From contig NZ_CP036246.2 of assembly GCF_004299785.2 (NCBI RefSeq), positions 1,178,001 to 1,242,000 on the forward strand: a stretch of 64,000 nt of DNA. Direction: 5' to 3'. Shown piece after piece: positions 9,739 to 18,220 of the stretch. The stretch's first letter is position 1; each line of letters starts with the position of its first letter. A program made the position numbers and the translations under genes. Source of the DNA: Arcobacter porcinus. GTDB taxonomy: Bacteria; Campylobacterota; Campylobacteria; Campylobacterales; Arcobacteraceae. A model generated the notes under the pieces. It was given only the letters and a program-made list of their open reading frames with translations, was not told the origin of the DNA and made no database searches.

Positions 9739-10380
9739 CTATTTATTACATCTACTTCTTAAATTATAAAAAAAACTCTCTTCATCACTTGATACAAGAA
9801 TTGAATTCATATATTCACTAGCTCCTTCAATATTGCCAAGTGCAATTAGTTTGAAAAGTTTTGAAATATCTTCATCTTCTGAACTCATAAAATTCCAAAT
9901 TTTATCCAAATCAAAAAGTTTAAAATCTTTTACAAAAAAGATTGTATTTTCTTCTCTTTGTTCCAACGATATATTTTTAACCTTATTACTTAGAATTGAA
10001 TAAAAATAATATATATTTTTATATGCATCTTCTCCAGCCATAGCAAGTTCACTTATATGAAATTTATAAAAATTCACAATAAACTCTTCCCAAGAAACAG
10101 ATAAAACTTTTTCTAGCTTTCCATATTTTTCACTCATTTTTAAAGCTCTTTTTTCTATCATTTCATCAAATTTCTTTTGTAAATAAATCTCTATATCTTT
10201 ATTTGTTTTATATCTTTTTTCATTTGCAAGTAAAAAATAATACATAAAATCTTCTGTCATAATAGTGCTTTTTATAGCTTTGTAGCTTATAAGATCACAA
10301 ATTAATTCTTTTTTATCTTCAAAATCTTTAGAAATAAGAAAATTCATAATCAATAAAATCAATATAATAATCTTTTTCAT
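9739..10380 (-). CDS. Exported hypothetical protein
   Basis: 213 residues with a clear signal peptide (MKKIIILILLIMNFLISKD), so periplasmic or outer-membrane associated. The mature part is helical and acidic with no family I recognise and one cysteine pair spaced far apart. AGGATAGAGC lies just before the ATG. It shares strand with the neighbouring zinc-ribbon membrane gene but 168 bp separate them. It is part of the block that interrupts the kdsA-ribH linkage. Confidence 0.6.
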   Translation of the reverse strand: MKKIIILILLIMNFLISKDFEDKKELICDLISYKAIKSTIMTEDFMYYFLLANEKRYKTNKDIEIYLQKKFDEMIEKRALKMSEKYGKLEKVLSVSWEEFIVNFYKFHISELAMAGEDAYKNIYYFYSILSNKVKNISLEQREENTIFFVKDFKLFDLDKIWNFMSSEDEDISKLFKLIALGNIEGASEYMNSILVSSDEESFFYNLRSRCNK

Positions 10381-10505
10381 AGCTCTATCCTTCTATTTCA
10401 TTATTCCAAAATATTATCATTTTGATATTAAAATATAGTCAAAAAAAGATTTTAAGTACTTTTTAGCTAAAATTTACCCTATTTAAAAAAGATTTGGAGT
10501 AAAAA

Positions 10506-10976
10506 ATGAGAACAATTGAAGGTCTTTTAAGATTAAAAGGAAATGAAAAAGTAGCAATAATAAATGGAAGATTTAACCACATTATAACTGATAGATTAGT
10601 TGAAGGTGCAAAAGATGCATTTGTAAGACACGGTGGTATTGCTTCAAATTTAGATTTAATCTTAGTTCCAGGAGCATTTGAAATTCCTTTTGCCCTTGAA
10701 AAAGCACTTGCAAGTGGAAAATACGATGCCGTTTGTTGTGTTGGTGCAGTTATAAGAGGTGCAACTCCTCACTTTGATTATATAAGTGCAGAAGCTACAA
10801 AAGGTATTGCAACAGTTGCTTTAAAATATGGAAAACCTGTTTCAAATGGTGTTTTAACAACTGATACAATAGAACAAGCAATAGAAAGAGCTGGTTCAAA
10901 AGTTGGAAACAAAGGTTCAGAAGCGATGGTTACAATAATAGAGATGCTAGATTTATATAGCGAAATGGAAAAATAA
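10506..10976 (+). CDS. ribH: 6,7-dimethyl-8-ribityllumazine synthase
   Basis: A 156-residue protein of standard length. It carries [16 protein letters not shown] near residues 20-35, [29 protein letters not shown] with the catalytic His, and the C-terminal [15 protein letters not shown]. It condenses 3,4-dihydroxybutanone 4-phosphate with the ribityl pyrimidine in riboflavin synthesis and assembles into capsids. GGAG is 8 bases before the ATG. It runs straight into nusB and pyrF, the usual Campylobacterota order. Confidence 0.97.
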   Translation: MRTIEGLLRLKGNEKVAIINGRFNHIITDRLVEGAKDAFVRHGGIASNLDLILVPGAFEIPFALEKALASGKYDAVCCVGAVIRGATPHFDYISAEATKGIATVALKYGKPVSNGVLTTDTIEQAIERAGSKVGNKGSEAMVTIIEMLDLYSEMEK

Positions 10977-10977
10977 T

Positions 10978-11373
10978 TTGGCTACAAGAACACAAGCAAG
11001 AGAGTCTGTAATTGGTCTTTTATATGCCTTTGATTTAGGAAATGAAGAGATTGTAAAATTTGTTGATGATATTTTAGAAGAGAAAAAGATTAGAAATAAG
11101 CAAAAAGAGTTTGCATTAAATCTATTTAATGGAACAATCAAAAATATATCAACAATTGATGAAGAGATTGTAAAATACCTTACTCAAGGAACTTTAGAAG
11201 ATGTAGGAAGTGTTGAAAAATCTATTCTAAGACTTGCTATTTATGAAATTTTATTTGAAAATCTATCAAAAGCAATTGTAATTAATGAAGCAATAGAGTT
11301 ATCAAAAAAACTTGCAAGTGATGGTGCTCCAAAATTTATAAATGCTATTTTAGATCAAATTAAAAAGAACTAA
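10978..11373 (+). CDS. nusB: Transcription antitermination factor NusB
   Basis: 131 residues, the family's usual size, starting at TTG 10978 one base after the ribH stop. ATRTQARESVIGLLYAFD and the later DxxVEKSILRLAIYEILF and AIVINEAIELSKKLASDGAPKFINAILD segments are diagnostic. NusB binds boxA RNA with NusE and promotes rRNA antitermination. The TTG start after ribH, with no separate ribosome-binding site, suggests translational coupling. Confidence 0.95.
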   Translation: MATRTQARESVIGLLYAFDLGNEEIVKFVDDILEEKKIRNKQKEFALNLFNGTIKNISTIDEEIVKYLTQGTLEDVGSVEKSILRLAIYEILFENLSKAIVINEAIELSKKLASDGAPKFINAILDQIKKN

Positions 11374-11374
11374 T

Positions 11375-12073
11375 ATGAGTAATAATATGAAACTTTGTGT
11401 ATCTTTAGATTTGGAAAGCTCAGCTGAAAATCTAGCTTTAGTTGAAAAAATAAAAGATTTTGATGTATGGATAAAAGTTGGTTTTAGAACTTATTTAAGA
11501 GATGGAAAAAAGTTTTTAGAAAATATAAAAGCTATAAATCCAAATTTTAAAATCTTTCTTGATTTAAAATTATATGATATTCCAAATACAATGGCAGATG
11601 CAGCAGAAGATATATCTAAATTTGGTTTAGTTGATATGTTCAATGTTCATGCAAGTGCTGGTTTTGAAGCTATGCAAACTGTTATGAATAGAATAAAAGA
11701 TATTCCAAATAGACCTTTAGTTCTAGCTGTTACAGCTCTTACATCATTTGATAATGAATCTTTTAAAAAAATTTATGGAGAAGATATAGACAAAAAAGCT
11801 AGAGAATTTGCAAAAAATAGTTTTGAAGCTGGTCTTGATGGTGTTGTTTGCTCTGCTTTTGAAAGTTTAGATATCAAAAATAACACTTCTAAAGAGTTTA
11901 TAACACTTTGCCCTGGTATTCGTCCTTTTGGAGAAGATAGTGGAGATCAAAAAAGAGTTGCAGATATAAATTTCTCAAAAAACAATTTGGTTGATTTTAT
12001 TGTTGTAGGAAGACCTATATATAAAAATGAATTCCCAAAAGATATTGTTAATAAAATTATCGAAAATTTATAA
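11375..12073 (+). CDS. pyrF: Orotidine 5'-phosphate decarboxylase
   Basis: A 232-residue TIM-barrel enzyme. The catalytic tetrad region FLDLKLYDIPNTM gives Asp63, Lys65 and Asp68; earlier VSLDLES and later TPGIRP-like CPGIRPFG and VVGRPI phosphate-binding loops are present. It decarboxylates OMP to UMP, the last step of pyrimidine synthesis. It is the final gene of the ribH-nusB-pyrF run, and a hairpin terminator begins 19 bp after its stop. Confidence 0.97.
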   Translation: MSNNMKLCVSLDLESSAENLALVEKIKDFDVWIKVGFRTYLRDGKKFLENIKAINPNFKIFLDLKLYDIPNTMADAAEDISKFGLVDMFNVHASAGFEAMQTVMNRIKDIPNRPLVLAVTALTSFDNESFKKIYGEDIDKKAREFAKNSFEAGLDGVVCSAFESLDIKNNTSKEFITLCPGIRPFGEDSGDQKRVADINFSKNNLVDFIVVGRPIYKNEFPKDIVNKIIENL

Positions 12074-12091
12074 TTTTTATATAAAGCTTGA

Positions 12092-12117
12092 AAAAAAGGC
12101 TTTCTTAAGCCTTTTTT
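12092..12117 (+). terminator. Intrinsic terminator after pyrF
   Basis: A-rich strand, then AAAAAGGCTT, a three-to-four-base loop and AAGCCTTTTTT form a stem ending in a U-run. It closes the ribH-nusB-pyrF unit and its A/T symmetry could also stop transcripts from the other side. Confidence 0.85.
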
Positions 12118-12176
12118 AAGCGTTATAAAACTATAATTTCCGTCCAATTTAACTGGTTACTAACTAATTAAGAAAC

Positions 12177-12266
12177 GGACAGTTGGGTGAGTGGCTGAAA
12201 CCACCTCCCTGCTAAGGAGACGTACTGGCAACGGTACCGAGGGTTCAAATCCCTCACTGTCCGCCA
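12177..12266 (+). tRNA. tRNA-Ser (anticodon GCT)
   Basis: A 90-nt cloverleaf with a long variable arm, as expected for serine. Acceptor stem GGACAGT pairs with ACTGTCC, then discriminator G and encoded CCA. The anticodon loop reads CTGCTAA giving GCU. The variable arm ACGTACTGGCAACGGTACCG forms a stem and the T loop is GGTTCAAATC. Confidence 0.96.
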
Positions 12267-12271
12267 CTTGT

Positions 12272-12348
12272 GGGTCGTTAGCTCAGCTGGTTAGAGCACT
12301 CGGCTCATAACCGAGTGGTCGAAGGTTCGAGTCCTTCACGACCCACCA
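12272..12348 (+). tRNA. tRNA-Met (anticodon CAT), island integration target
   Basis: A 77-nt cloverleaf: acceptor GGGTCGT with ACGACCC, discriminator A, encoded CCA. The anticodon stem CTCGG/CCGAG encloses CTCATAA (CAU), and the T loop is GGTTCGAGTCC. The A73 and the elongator-like D arm favour elongator Met; a tRNA-Ile2 reading via lysidine cannot be excluded by eye. It is 5 bases after tRNA-Ser. Its last 48 bases recur at 45261-45308, so its 3' half is the left attachment site of the island. Confidence 0.93.
12301..12348. repeat. Left attachment site (attL), 48-bp direct repeat copy 1
   Basis: The stretch from the anticodon stem to the CCA end of tRNA-Met is identical to 45261-45308. Similarity continues for eight more bases with one mismatch (position 12349). 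The copy keeps the tRNA gene intact. Confidence 0.93.
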
Positions 12349-12415
12349 CTTACAAACGCCTATATTTCAAGGCTTACAGAGGTTTTTGAAACCTTTACAA
12401 AAACAATCAAAAAAC

Positions 12416-12438
12416 TTTTTTTACCACTTTTTTACCAC
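12416..12438 (+). repeat. Paired TTTTTACCAC repeats, left end (putative integrase arm sites)
   Basis: Two tandem copies of T-tract plus TACCAC at 12416-12427 and 12428-12438, 68 bases right of the attL core. The same motif pair, same orientation, is found near attR. Short direct repeats flanking a tyrosine-recombinase core are typical arm-type binding sites; the function is inferred. Confidence 0.5.
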
Positions 12439-12625
12439 AAGCACTATTTTTTAAATATTTATTAATTTTTTAATATAACTTTTTTATTTAAGCAAAAAAA
12501 TCCACTTTATTAAAATTTGCTATATAAAGATTTATTTACATTAATCATAATTATCAATTATTATTCATTTTAGCTTCAAATTTTTTTATTTACAAATTTT
12601 ATATTTCTTACTAGAATAGCTCTAT

Positions 12626-12725
12626 AAATATTTAGAGCTTGGTAAGCGAACAATCTGCTTGATAGTTTTATAACTTTATAAAGTTATCAAGCTCTAAGTA
12701 TTTATTAGATTGTTCGACTTACCAA
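12626..12725. other. 100-bp block of interleaved inverted repeats
   Basis: Arm A (12626-12640) pairs with 12689-12703 over 15 positions with one G:U. Arm B (12639-12656) pairs with 12707-12725 with a single bulge. Order is A-B-hairpin-A'-B', so the two pairings cross and are either alternative or a pseudoknot. A perfect 16-bp palindrome (12671-12686) sits in the middle within a CTTGAT/ATCAAG stem. No ORF covers it. It could be an RNA switch, a replication or transfer origin, or part of the structured region that follows. Confidence 0.5.
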
Positions 12726-12789
12726 ATCTACAATCTAATCACTTACTAAATTCACTTTATCAATATATTTGTTTTTATTTCAAGATATA

Positions 12790-13469
12790 TAAAATGTATT
12801 GATTGTTTAGGAGGAATATAATAGCCCGCAACAGTTTGGCGACCACACGAGCTATTAATATATAGATAATAAATATAACATAAATAAATAAATTTTTCAA
12901 TACTTTGTTTTTAAAAATCGTCTTAAATGATGAGGATAAAGTACTGCTTGTTAAAAAGATAGGCATAATCTCTTGTGTCTGATGAAGTAAGCATCTGTGA
13001 GGCTAATTCTAGTTGTCTGTATCTCACAAAAACGCCATTTGCTGAACAAATAAAAAAGAGACCGCATTGCGGTTGTAGTGAGATAGGAAACTATTGAAGC
13101 TAATAAGATGGACTACATGCAGATATGGCGTAGTGTTTGATACTAGACTCTCAACCAAGCTTGAGGTATTTTTGCTAAGTCTAGTTATATAACCTTACTT
13201 TGAACTAACAATCACTGATATAAATTATAACCTTAATGATATGTAAAATATATGGTATCGCATTACCCACCATGAATCCTCGCTAGTATCAGCATGTAAA
13301 AGTACTAGCTTTAGCGATAGAGACTCATTCCAAGGGTATTTTATCACAAAAGTTTGGAAGTTCTAATGCCAAACTTTTGCCCGCTCCAAAGATCTAAATC
13401 CAGAGTATTCTATAATTTTTCTAGAAAATATCTATACATATAGTTCTTAATACTATAAATAGGCTGATT
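12790..13469. ncRNA. Candidate large structured RNA, ORF-free and GC-elevated
   Basis: No convincing reading frame on either strand. Three 60-base lines counted here (12961, 13021, 13261) are 40-42% G+C, clearly above the AT-rich surroundings. Stems visible: 13020-13027 with 13078-13085 enclosing a GCATTGC hairpin; ACGCCAT 13032-13038 with ATGGCGT 13125-13131, crossing the first as a pseudoknot; CTAGACT/AGTCTAG 13143-13182 enclosing CTCAA/TTGAG; GCTAGTA/TACTAGC near 13282-13310; and an 11-bp stem CAAAAGTTTGG/CCAAACTTTTG about 13348-13377. TATAAAAT near 12787 could be a promoter for the plus strand, but the direction is uncertain. Known giant RNAs GOLLD and ROOL also sit in mobile elements near tRNAs, but I cannot match their sequence. 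Confidence 0.4.
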
Positions 13470-13515
13470 TGGAATGACTCAAAAGTATACACAAATCAAT
13501 TCAGTTAATTAAAAC
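13470..13515. mobile_element. Solo IS3-family terminus (relic)
   Basis: The block starting TGGAATGACTC and ending in CAGTTAATTAAAAC matches, over about 46 bases, the reverse complement of the IS3-like end at 27211-27259. No transposase accompanies it. From here to 13750 I see no gene, only AT-rich sequence with a weak stem CGACAGAG/CTTTGTCG near 13674-13717. Confidence 0.6.
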
Positions 13516-13750
13516 AAACCACAATAATTCCGCTTGAAGATAATGAGAGTTTGATAACTTCCAAAATTCTATGCTAGAGTTATAATCTACAACATTTTCA
13601 TTAAAATTATGGAAAAATAAACAAAGTAAGATATTGGACTAAAGGTGATTTACACAGTTTAATTTATAGTCCCGACAGAGTTAAAATTCATTTGATATTT
13701 TCAATAAATCTTTGTCGATTATAAACATTTATATATATTCAAATATTTTT

Positions 13751-14416
13751 TCATTTGCTTGTTTTCTCAAGAATATGCTTTCGCTTTTCCCAATCACTCA
13801 TGTATAGTGATAAATAATTATAAAATTCTTTAGAATGATTTGGATAGATCAAATGAACCAGTTCATGAAAAACTACATATTCTATACAAATTTTTGGCTT
13901 TTTTATAAGTTCAATGTTAAGATTTATATATGATTTATGTGGGTTACAGCTTCCCCATCTTGTTTTCATTTGTCTTATTTTTATATCTTTTATCTCTTGC
14001 TTCACAATTTTATTAAACTCTTGCAAAATATTAAAAAAATGAAGTAATGCTTTTTCATAATACCACTCGTAAACCAAATTTTGTTTTCGTTTTAAATCAT
14101 TTTTATTTTTAACATAGATTTCTAAATAGCCTCTTTGAAGCTTAACAGCTTCTTTATTTGATTCAATGACTTTCAGCCTGTAACTTCGTCCTAAATATTT
14201 AAAATCCTCTCCACTCACATACTCTTTTTCACTTGTTTCAAATGAAGCAAAAAACTCTTTCTTTTTTTCAATCCACTTGGCTCTTTTTTTGATTATAAAT
14301 TTTATATGCTCATCACTAGTCATCTTTGGAGCAGTTAAAATTACTTCTCCAGAAGGTTTTACTTTTAAAGTGATATTTTTTACATCCTTTTTAGTAATTT
14401 GAATGTTTTCAAGCAT
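13751..14416 (-). CDS. YgjP/DUF45-type zinc metallopeptidase (SprT-like)
   Basis: A 221-residue protein with the DUF45 layout: N-terminal beta region, then TRWGSC and finally FHELVHLIYPNHSKEFY, giving HExxH plus a downstream His ligand. Members resemble SprT and WLM peptidases and often sit beside type I restriction genes, but their substrate is unknown. It is the last gene of the hsd operon, overlapping hsdR by 8 bp, so it is cotranscribed. A role in trimming or turnover of the restriction complex is possible but unproven. Confidence 0.82.
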   Translation of the reverse strand: MLENIQITKKDVKNITLKVKPSGEVILTAPKMTSDEHIKFIIKKRAKWIEKKKEFFASFETSEKEYVSGEDFKYLGRSYRLKVIESNKEAVKLQRGYLEIYVKNKNDLKRKQNLVYEWYYEKALLHFFNILQEFNKIVKQEIKDIKIRQMKTRWGSCNPHKSYINLNIELIKKPKICIEYVVFHELVHLIYPNHSKEFYNYLSLYMSDWEKRKHILEKTSK

Positions 14417-17400
14417 AAAAACTTATACCTATACCTCTAATAGTTTGATAAATTTTCTCTTTGTTTTCGATTGATATATCATATTCATCTTCTACATCCC
14501 AAAGAACATCTTCCATTGCACTTGTTATTTCATTTTCGACATCTTTATTTTTATGCCATTCAGGTTTTTTAGAAGCTCCTAAATAAATCTCATCAAATTT
14601 CAAAGTCAAATTTTTAACAATCAAATCAAAATCAACAACTTCTAAGTTGCCCAAAATATCACTCAAGTTATCATAAATGGCAATTAAAGTTTTTTTATTT
14701 TCAAACTCTTTTGGGTATTTATCCTCATTTGGTTTTGACATACCTGTAATTAAGTCTTTTAATTGTTTTGCTTTTGCCAATTTTTCCTCTTCACTGAGTC
14801 TTTTAGCTTTATATTCATTAATTACATCTTCTATTTGTTGGGCAATTGACTTATAAAATGCTGGGTTTGAGTCCATTTTTTCTTTTACTACCGCACTTAC
14901 GGCACTCAAAATTGTGTCAGCTTTTGCACTTTTACCCTCAACTCTTTGAACCTCTTCTTCAAACTCTGTTTCAAATATATTTACAAGCCTTGTAAGTTCA
15001 TTAACCTCTTTGGCACTTACAAAGGTGTCAAGTAGCTTTTGCATCTGCTCTTCATATTTTCCAAAGTCACAAGTTTCGTGATATCTTAACTGCACTACTT
15101 TTCTTAGTTCATTGTAAAATTTGATTTTTTTCTTATAAAGCTTTATTTCATTTTCACTTAAAATATCATCAATTTTTTCACTAGAAAGAGCTAATTTAAA
15201 AGCTCTAGCTAAGTGTGATAACCACTCTTTGAAATCATCTCTTTTAGTAATATCTGCTAAAACAACTACATAACTTTCTAAATCATCTTTGAATTTAACA
15301 TCACTAAAAAGGTCTTCTAAATGGGTATAATAAGTTCTAGCTTTTGCTATTTCAGTTCTTACATCTACTACAGCTCCCGTCAAATCCTCTGGATCAAAAC
15401 CATCAAGTGAAGCATAATTTGTCAAAGCTTGATCAAGTTCTCCTAGAAGACCTCTATAATCCACAATATACCCATAATCTTTTCCATCATAAAGTCTATT
15501 TACCCTTGCAATTGCTTGTAAAAGGTTATGTTCTTTTAATTGTTTATCTATATAAAGTGTACTTGCTCTTGGTGCATCAAAACCAGTTAAAAGCTTATCC
15601 ACAACAATAAGCAAATCTATCTCACACCCGTGGATAAATTCATTTTTTACATATTTTAGATACTCTTCTTCACTTCCATAGTTCTTAATAGTCTCTTGCC
15701 ATGCTTTTGCAACATACTCTTTATTTCCACCATCTAGTTCTTCATGCTCATTGCTTGAGATTACATAGGCAGTTCTTATATCTCCATACTCTTCAAAAAT
15801 CTCATGATATTTTATAGCCTCGTACTTGCTACTTGTTGCAAACATCGCTTTAAATCCACTATTTGCCATTTTTAGAGTTTTTTTGAAGTGTTCATTGATG
15901 TCTAATGCTATAAGCTCAAGTCTTTGCTCACTTGATGCAACTTTTTGAAATCTTGCCCATTTGTGTTGCAAGTCTCTTTTTGCATCATCACTTAACTCTC
16001 GTGAAATCATATTAAATTTTCGCACCAATCCATCTGGGCTAAGTACCTCTTGATCTACCAGTCTTCCTTCATAAAGTAGTGGTAAAACAGCTCCATCTTT
16101 TACAGCGTCATCTATGGTATATCTATGTATTTCACCACCAAACTTTAAAAAACTGTTTTTATTTTTCTCTTTTTTAAGAAGTGGTGTTCCTGTAAATCCA
16201 AGATAACAAGCAAGAGGTAGAGCTTTTTTCATGGCATTGTGCAAATCTCCACCTTGAGTACGGTGAGACTCATCTACTAGCACGAATACATTGTTATCAT
16301 TGATAACAGTTTTTGAGTTTCTTACCTTTTCAAACTTATGTACAAGTGTTGTAATCACACTTATACCGCTTTGAAGTTTCTCTATTAAATCACTTCCACT
16401 ACTTGCTCTTCCTGCTTTGATATCCGTATTTTCAAAAGTTTTATGAATCTGCTCATCCAAATCAACTCTATCGGTTACTACTATGATTTTTGCATTAGTG
16501 TAAGTTATTTTTAGAAGTTTTGTAAGCATTACCATTGTCAGAGATTTACCACTTCCTTGAGTATGCCAAATAAGTCCGCCTGCTCTTATACCATCTGTTA
16601 TCTTTTCTACCCTTTTAAGCGTTTTTTCAATCCCAAAAAACTGTTGATAACGGCAAACTTTTTTTGTTTTATGATCAAATAGAATATAGTGTCTTATCAG
16701 TCTTAACAGCCTATCTTTTGATAAAAGTGCAAAAAGTGTAAGGTCAAGACTGCTTATTTCTCTATCTTGTACCATAGTTTTTAAAGTCTCTTTTGCCTTT
16801 TGGTTCTCTTCTTCTTTCCATAAACTATAAAACTTTAAAGGTGTTCCCATAGTTCCATATCTAGCTTCATTACTATTTGCTGCAATGGTTAGTTGGATAT
16901 ATTTAAATAGATGAGGAATTTCATCTTTCTTTTGCTCTTTTTCAAGTTGTTTGATACCATTTTCATAGTTTACACTTGATTTTTTTAGCTCAATCACCAC
17001 TAGTGGGATACCATTTACAAACACGACTAAATCAGGTCTTCTAGTCTTTGTAATTTCATTTTGGTTGGCACGATCTACTATAAACTCTTCTGTTACAAAG
17101 AAGTGGTTATTTTCAATATTTTCAAAGTCGATATATTTAAAAGAGAAACTTTTTTTAGTACCATCATCAAGATTCTCTTCATAGCTAGTACCTAAAAGTA
17201 GATGATTAGTGATTTTCTCATTTGCTACGATTAATCCCTCATTTAAAGATACATCTAAGTCTTCTACTGCTTTGGATATATTATTGGCACTAAATTTATA
17301 GTTTTGTCCTTTGTATTCATAACTATTGATGGCATAAAGTCTCTCTATAAGTATTTTTTTAAGAAGTACGGCAGATGTTTTGTTTTCTCTGAAAATAAGA

Positions 17401-17498
17401 TTATCTTCTTTGCTTATAAACTTATATCCAAACTCTTTATGGCTCAAAAGATCGATACAGTTTTGTTGTATTACTTGCTCTAATGTTATATTTTCCAT
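14409..17498 (-). CDS. hsdR: Type I restriction enzyme R subunit
   Basis: A 1029-residue HsdR. The N-terminal nuclease has RRPDLVVFVNGIPLVVIELKKS (PD-ExK site). The motor follows with Walker A TQGSGKS at about residue 313-320, LVDESHR as the DEAD-type motif, and GFTGTPLL as motif III; VDKLLTGFDAP and QAIARVNR are motifs V-VI. The C-terminal helical domain docks on the methylase. It translocates DNA and cuts unmethylated sequence when joined to HsdM/HsdS. The start is 2 bp after the Fic stop. It appears intact. Confidence 0.95.
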   Translation of the reverse strand: MENITLEQVIQQNCIDLLSHKEFGYKFISKEDNLIFRENKTSAVLLKKILIERLYAINSYEYKGQNYKFSANNISKAVEDLDVSLNEGLIVANEKITNHLLLGTSYEENLDDGTKKSFSFKYIDFENIENNHFFVTEEFIVDRANQNEITKTRRPDLVVFVNGIPLVVIELKKSSVNYENGIKQLEKEQKKDEIPHLFKYIQLTIAANSNEARYGTMGTPLKFYSLWKEEENQKAKETLKTMVQDREISSLDLTLFALLSKDRLLRLIRHYILFDHKTKKVCRYQQFFGIEKTLKRVEKITDGIRAGGLIWHTQGSGKSLTMVMLTKLLKITYTNAKIIVVTDRVDLDEQIHKTFENTDIKAGRASSGSDLIEKLQSGISVITTLVHKFEKVRNSKTVINDNNVFVLVDESHRTQGGDLHNAMKKALPLACYLGFTGTPLLKKEKNKNSFLKFGGEIHRYTIDDAVKDGAVLPLLYEGRLVDQEVLSPDGLVRKFNMISRELSDDAKRDLQHKWARFQKVASSEQRLELIALDINEHFKKTLKMANSGFKAMFATSSKYEAIKYHEIFEEYGDIRTAYVISSNEHEELDGGNKEYVAKAWQETIKNYGSEEEYLKYVKNEFIHGCEIDLLIVVDKLLTGFDAPRASTLYIDKQLKEHNLLQAIARVNRLYDGKDYGYIVDYRGLLGELDQALTNYASLDGFDPEDLTGAVVDVRTEIAKARTYYTHLEDLFSDVKFKDDLESYVVVLADITKRDDFKEWLSHLARAFKLALSSEKIDDILSENEIKLYKKKIKFYNELRKVVQLRYHETCDFGKYEEQMQKLLDTFVSAKEVNELTRLVNIFETEFEEEVQRVEGKSAKADTILSAVSAVVKEKMDSNPAFYKSIAQQIEDVINEYKAKRLSEEEKLAKAKQLKDLITGMSKPNEDKYPKEFENKKTLIAIYDNLSDILGNLEVVDFDLIVKNLTLKFDEIYLGASKKPEWHKNKDVENEITSAMEDVLWDVEDEYDISIENKEKIYQTIRGIGISFYA

Positions 17499-17500
17499 AT

Positions 17501-18220
17501 TTAAGCCACCAAGTGAGTATTTTGCTTGATATAGTAATTTACTAAATACTCTATCGCTTTTTCGATGTCATTATTGTCATAAAACTCAATCATTACCTTA
17601 TTAAATTCCAATCTATCTTTTGCTTTTATATTCAAAATAGGATAACCACTATCTAAAAGTATTCCATTCATCATAAGTCTTGATGTTCGTTTATTACCAT
17701 CAAAGAAAAATTGACTTTTAGCACCAAATAAAAAGTATGTTATAGCTTTAATTATTGGGTGAACTATTTGATTTATCTCTTTTACGCCCTCATCAAAAAT
17801 AGAATTTAACTCATCGGCTTTTGGTGGTAAATAATCTGTTCCACCTATATTTACTCCACTTGTTCTAAACTCTCCCCAAGTTATAGCTTCTTCTTCTGCC
17901 ACTTTGCCATGAAGCTTTAAAAGTGTAGATCTATCTATACAAAATTCACCCTTTTCTATCAGCTCAAAGAGTAGATTTACACTTCTGTTTTGATTAAGGA
18001 TCTGTTGCTCATCGCTTAGTTTGTGTCCACCTACTGTAATCCCTTCCAAAAGTGTCTGCACCTCTGGAAAAGTCATATCATTTCCCTCTAATGCAGAAGT
18101 ATTATAGATGAAATCTATCTTGTCTTTTTTCGCTAAGCTAAACGATAAATTTTTATTTGGTACAAAAATACTTAGATTTGTTGTACTTATGTTGTTGATA
18201 ATTTCGCTATTTATTTTCAT
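17501..18220 (-). CDS. Fic-domain protein with catalytic His replaced
   Basis: Start taken at ATG 18220, which overlaps the previous stop (ATGA) and follows GGGAGG. About 239 residues. The motif reads SQFFFDGNKRTSR where active Fic enzymes have HxFx(D/E)GN(G/K)R, so Gln stands in place of the catalytic His while Asp, Gly, Asn and Arg persist. An N-terminal inhibitory-type motif TSALEGN is present. AMP transfer is therefore doubtful; it may bind nucleotide or act as a regulator. It lies between an AlbA_2 regulator and hsdR within the restriction operon. Confidence 0.85.
   Translation of the reverse strand: MKINSEIINNISTTNLSIFVPNKNLSFSLAKKDKIDFIYNTSALEGNDMTFPEVQTLLEGITVGGHKLSDEQQILNQNRSVNLLFELIEKGEFCIDRSTLLKLHGKVAEEEAITWGEFRTSGVNIGGTDYLPPKADELNSIFDEGVKEINQIVHPIIKAITYFLFGAKSQFFFDGNKRTSRLMMNGILLDSGYPILNIKAKDRLEFNKVMIEFYDNNDIEKAIEYLVNYYIKQNTHLVA

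Noticed and set aside
12775-12966. 63-codon minus-strand frame with a hydrophobic middle
   Set aside because: It crosses the stem-rich noncoding region, has no ribosome-binding site and no protein-like conservation pattern that I can see.
12790-13469. RNase P, tmRNA or group I/II intron as explanation of the structured region
   Set aside because: None of their conserved core sequences could be found, and no intron-encoded protein or reverse transcriptase is nearby.
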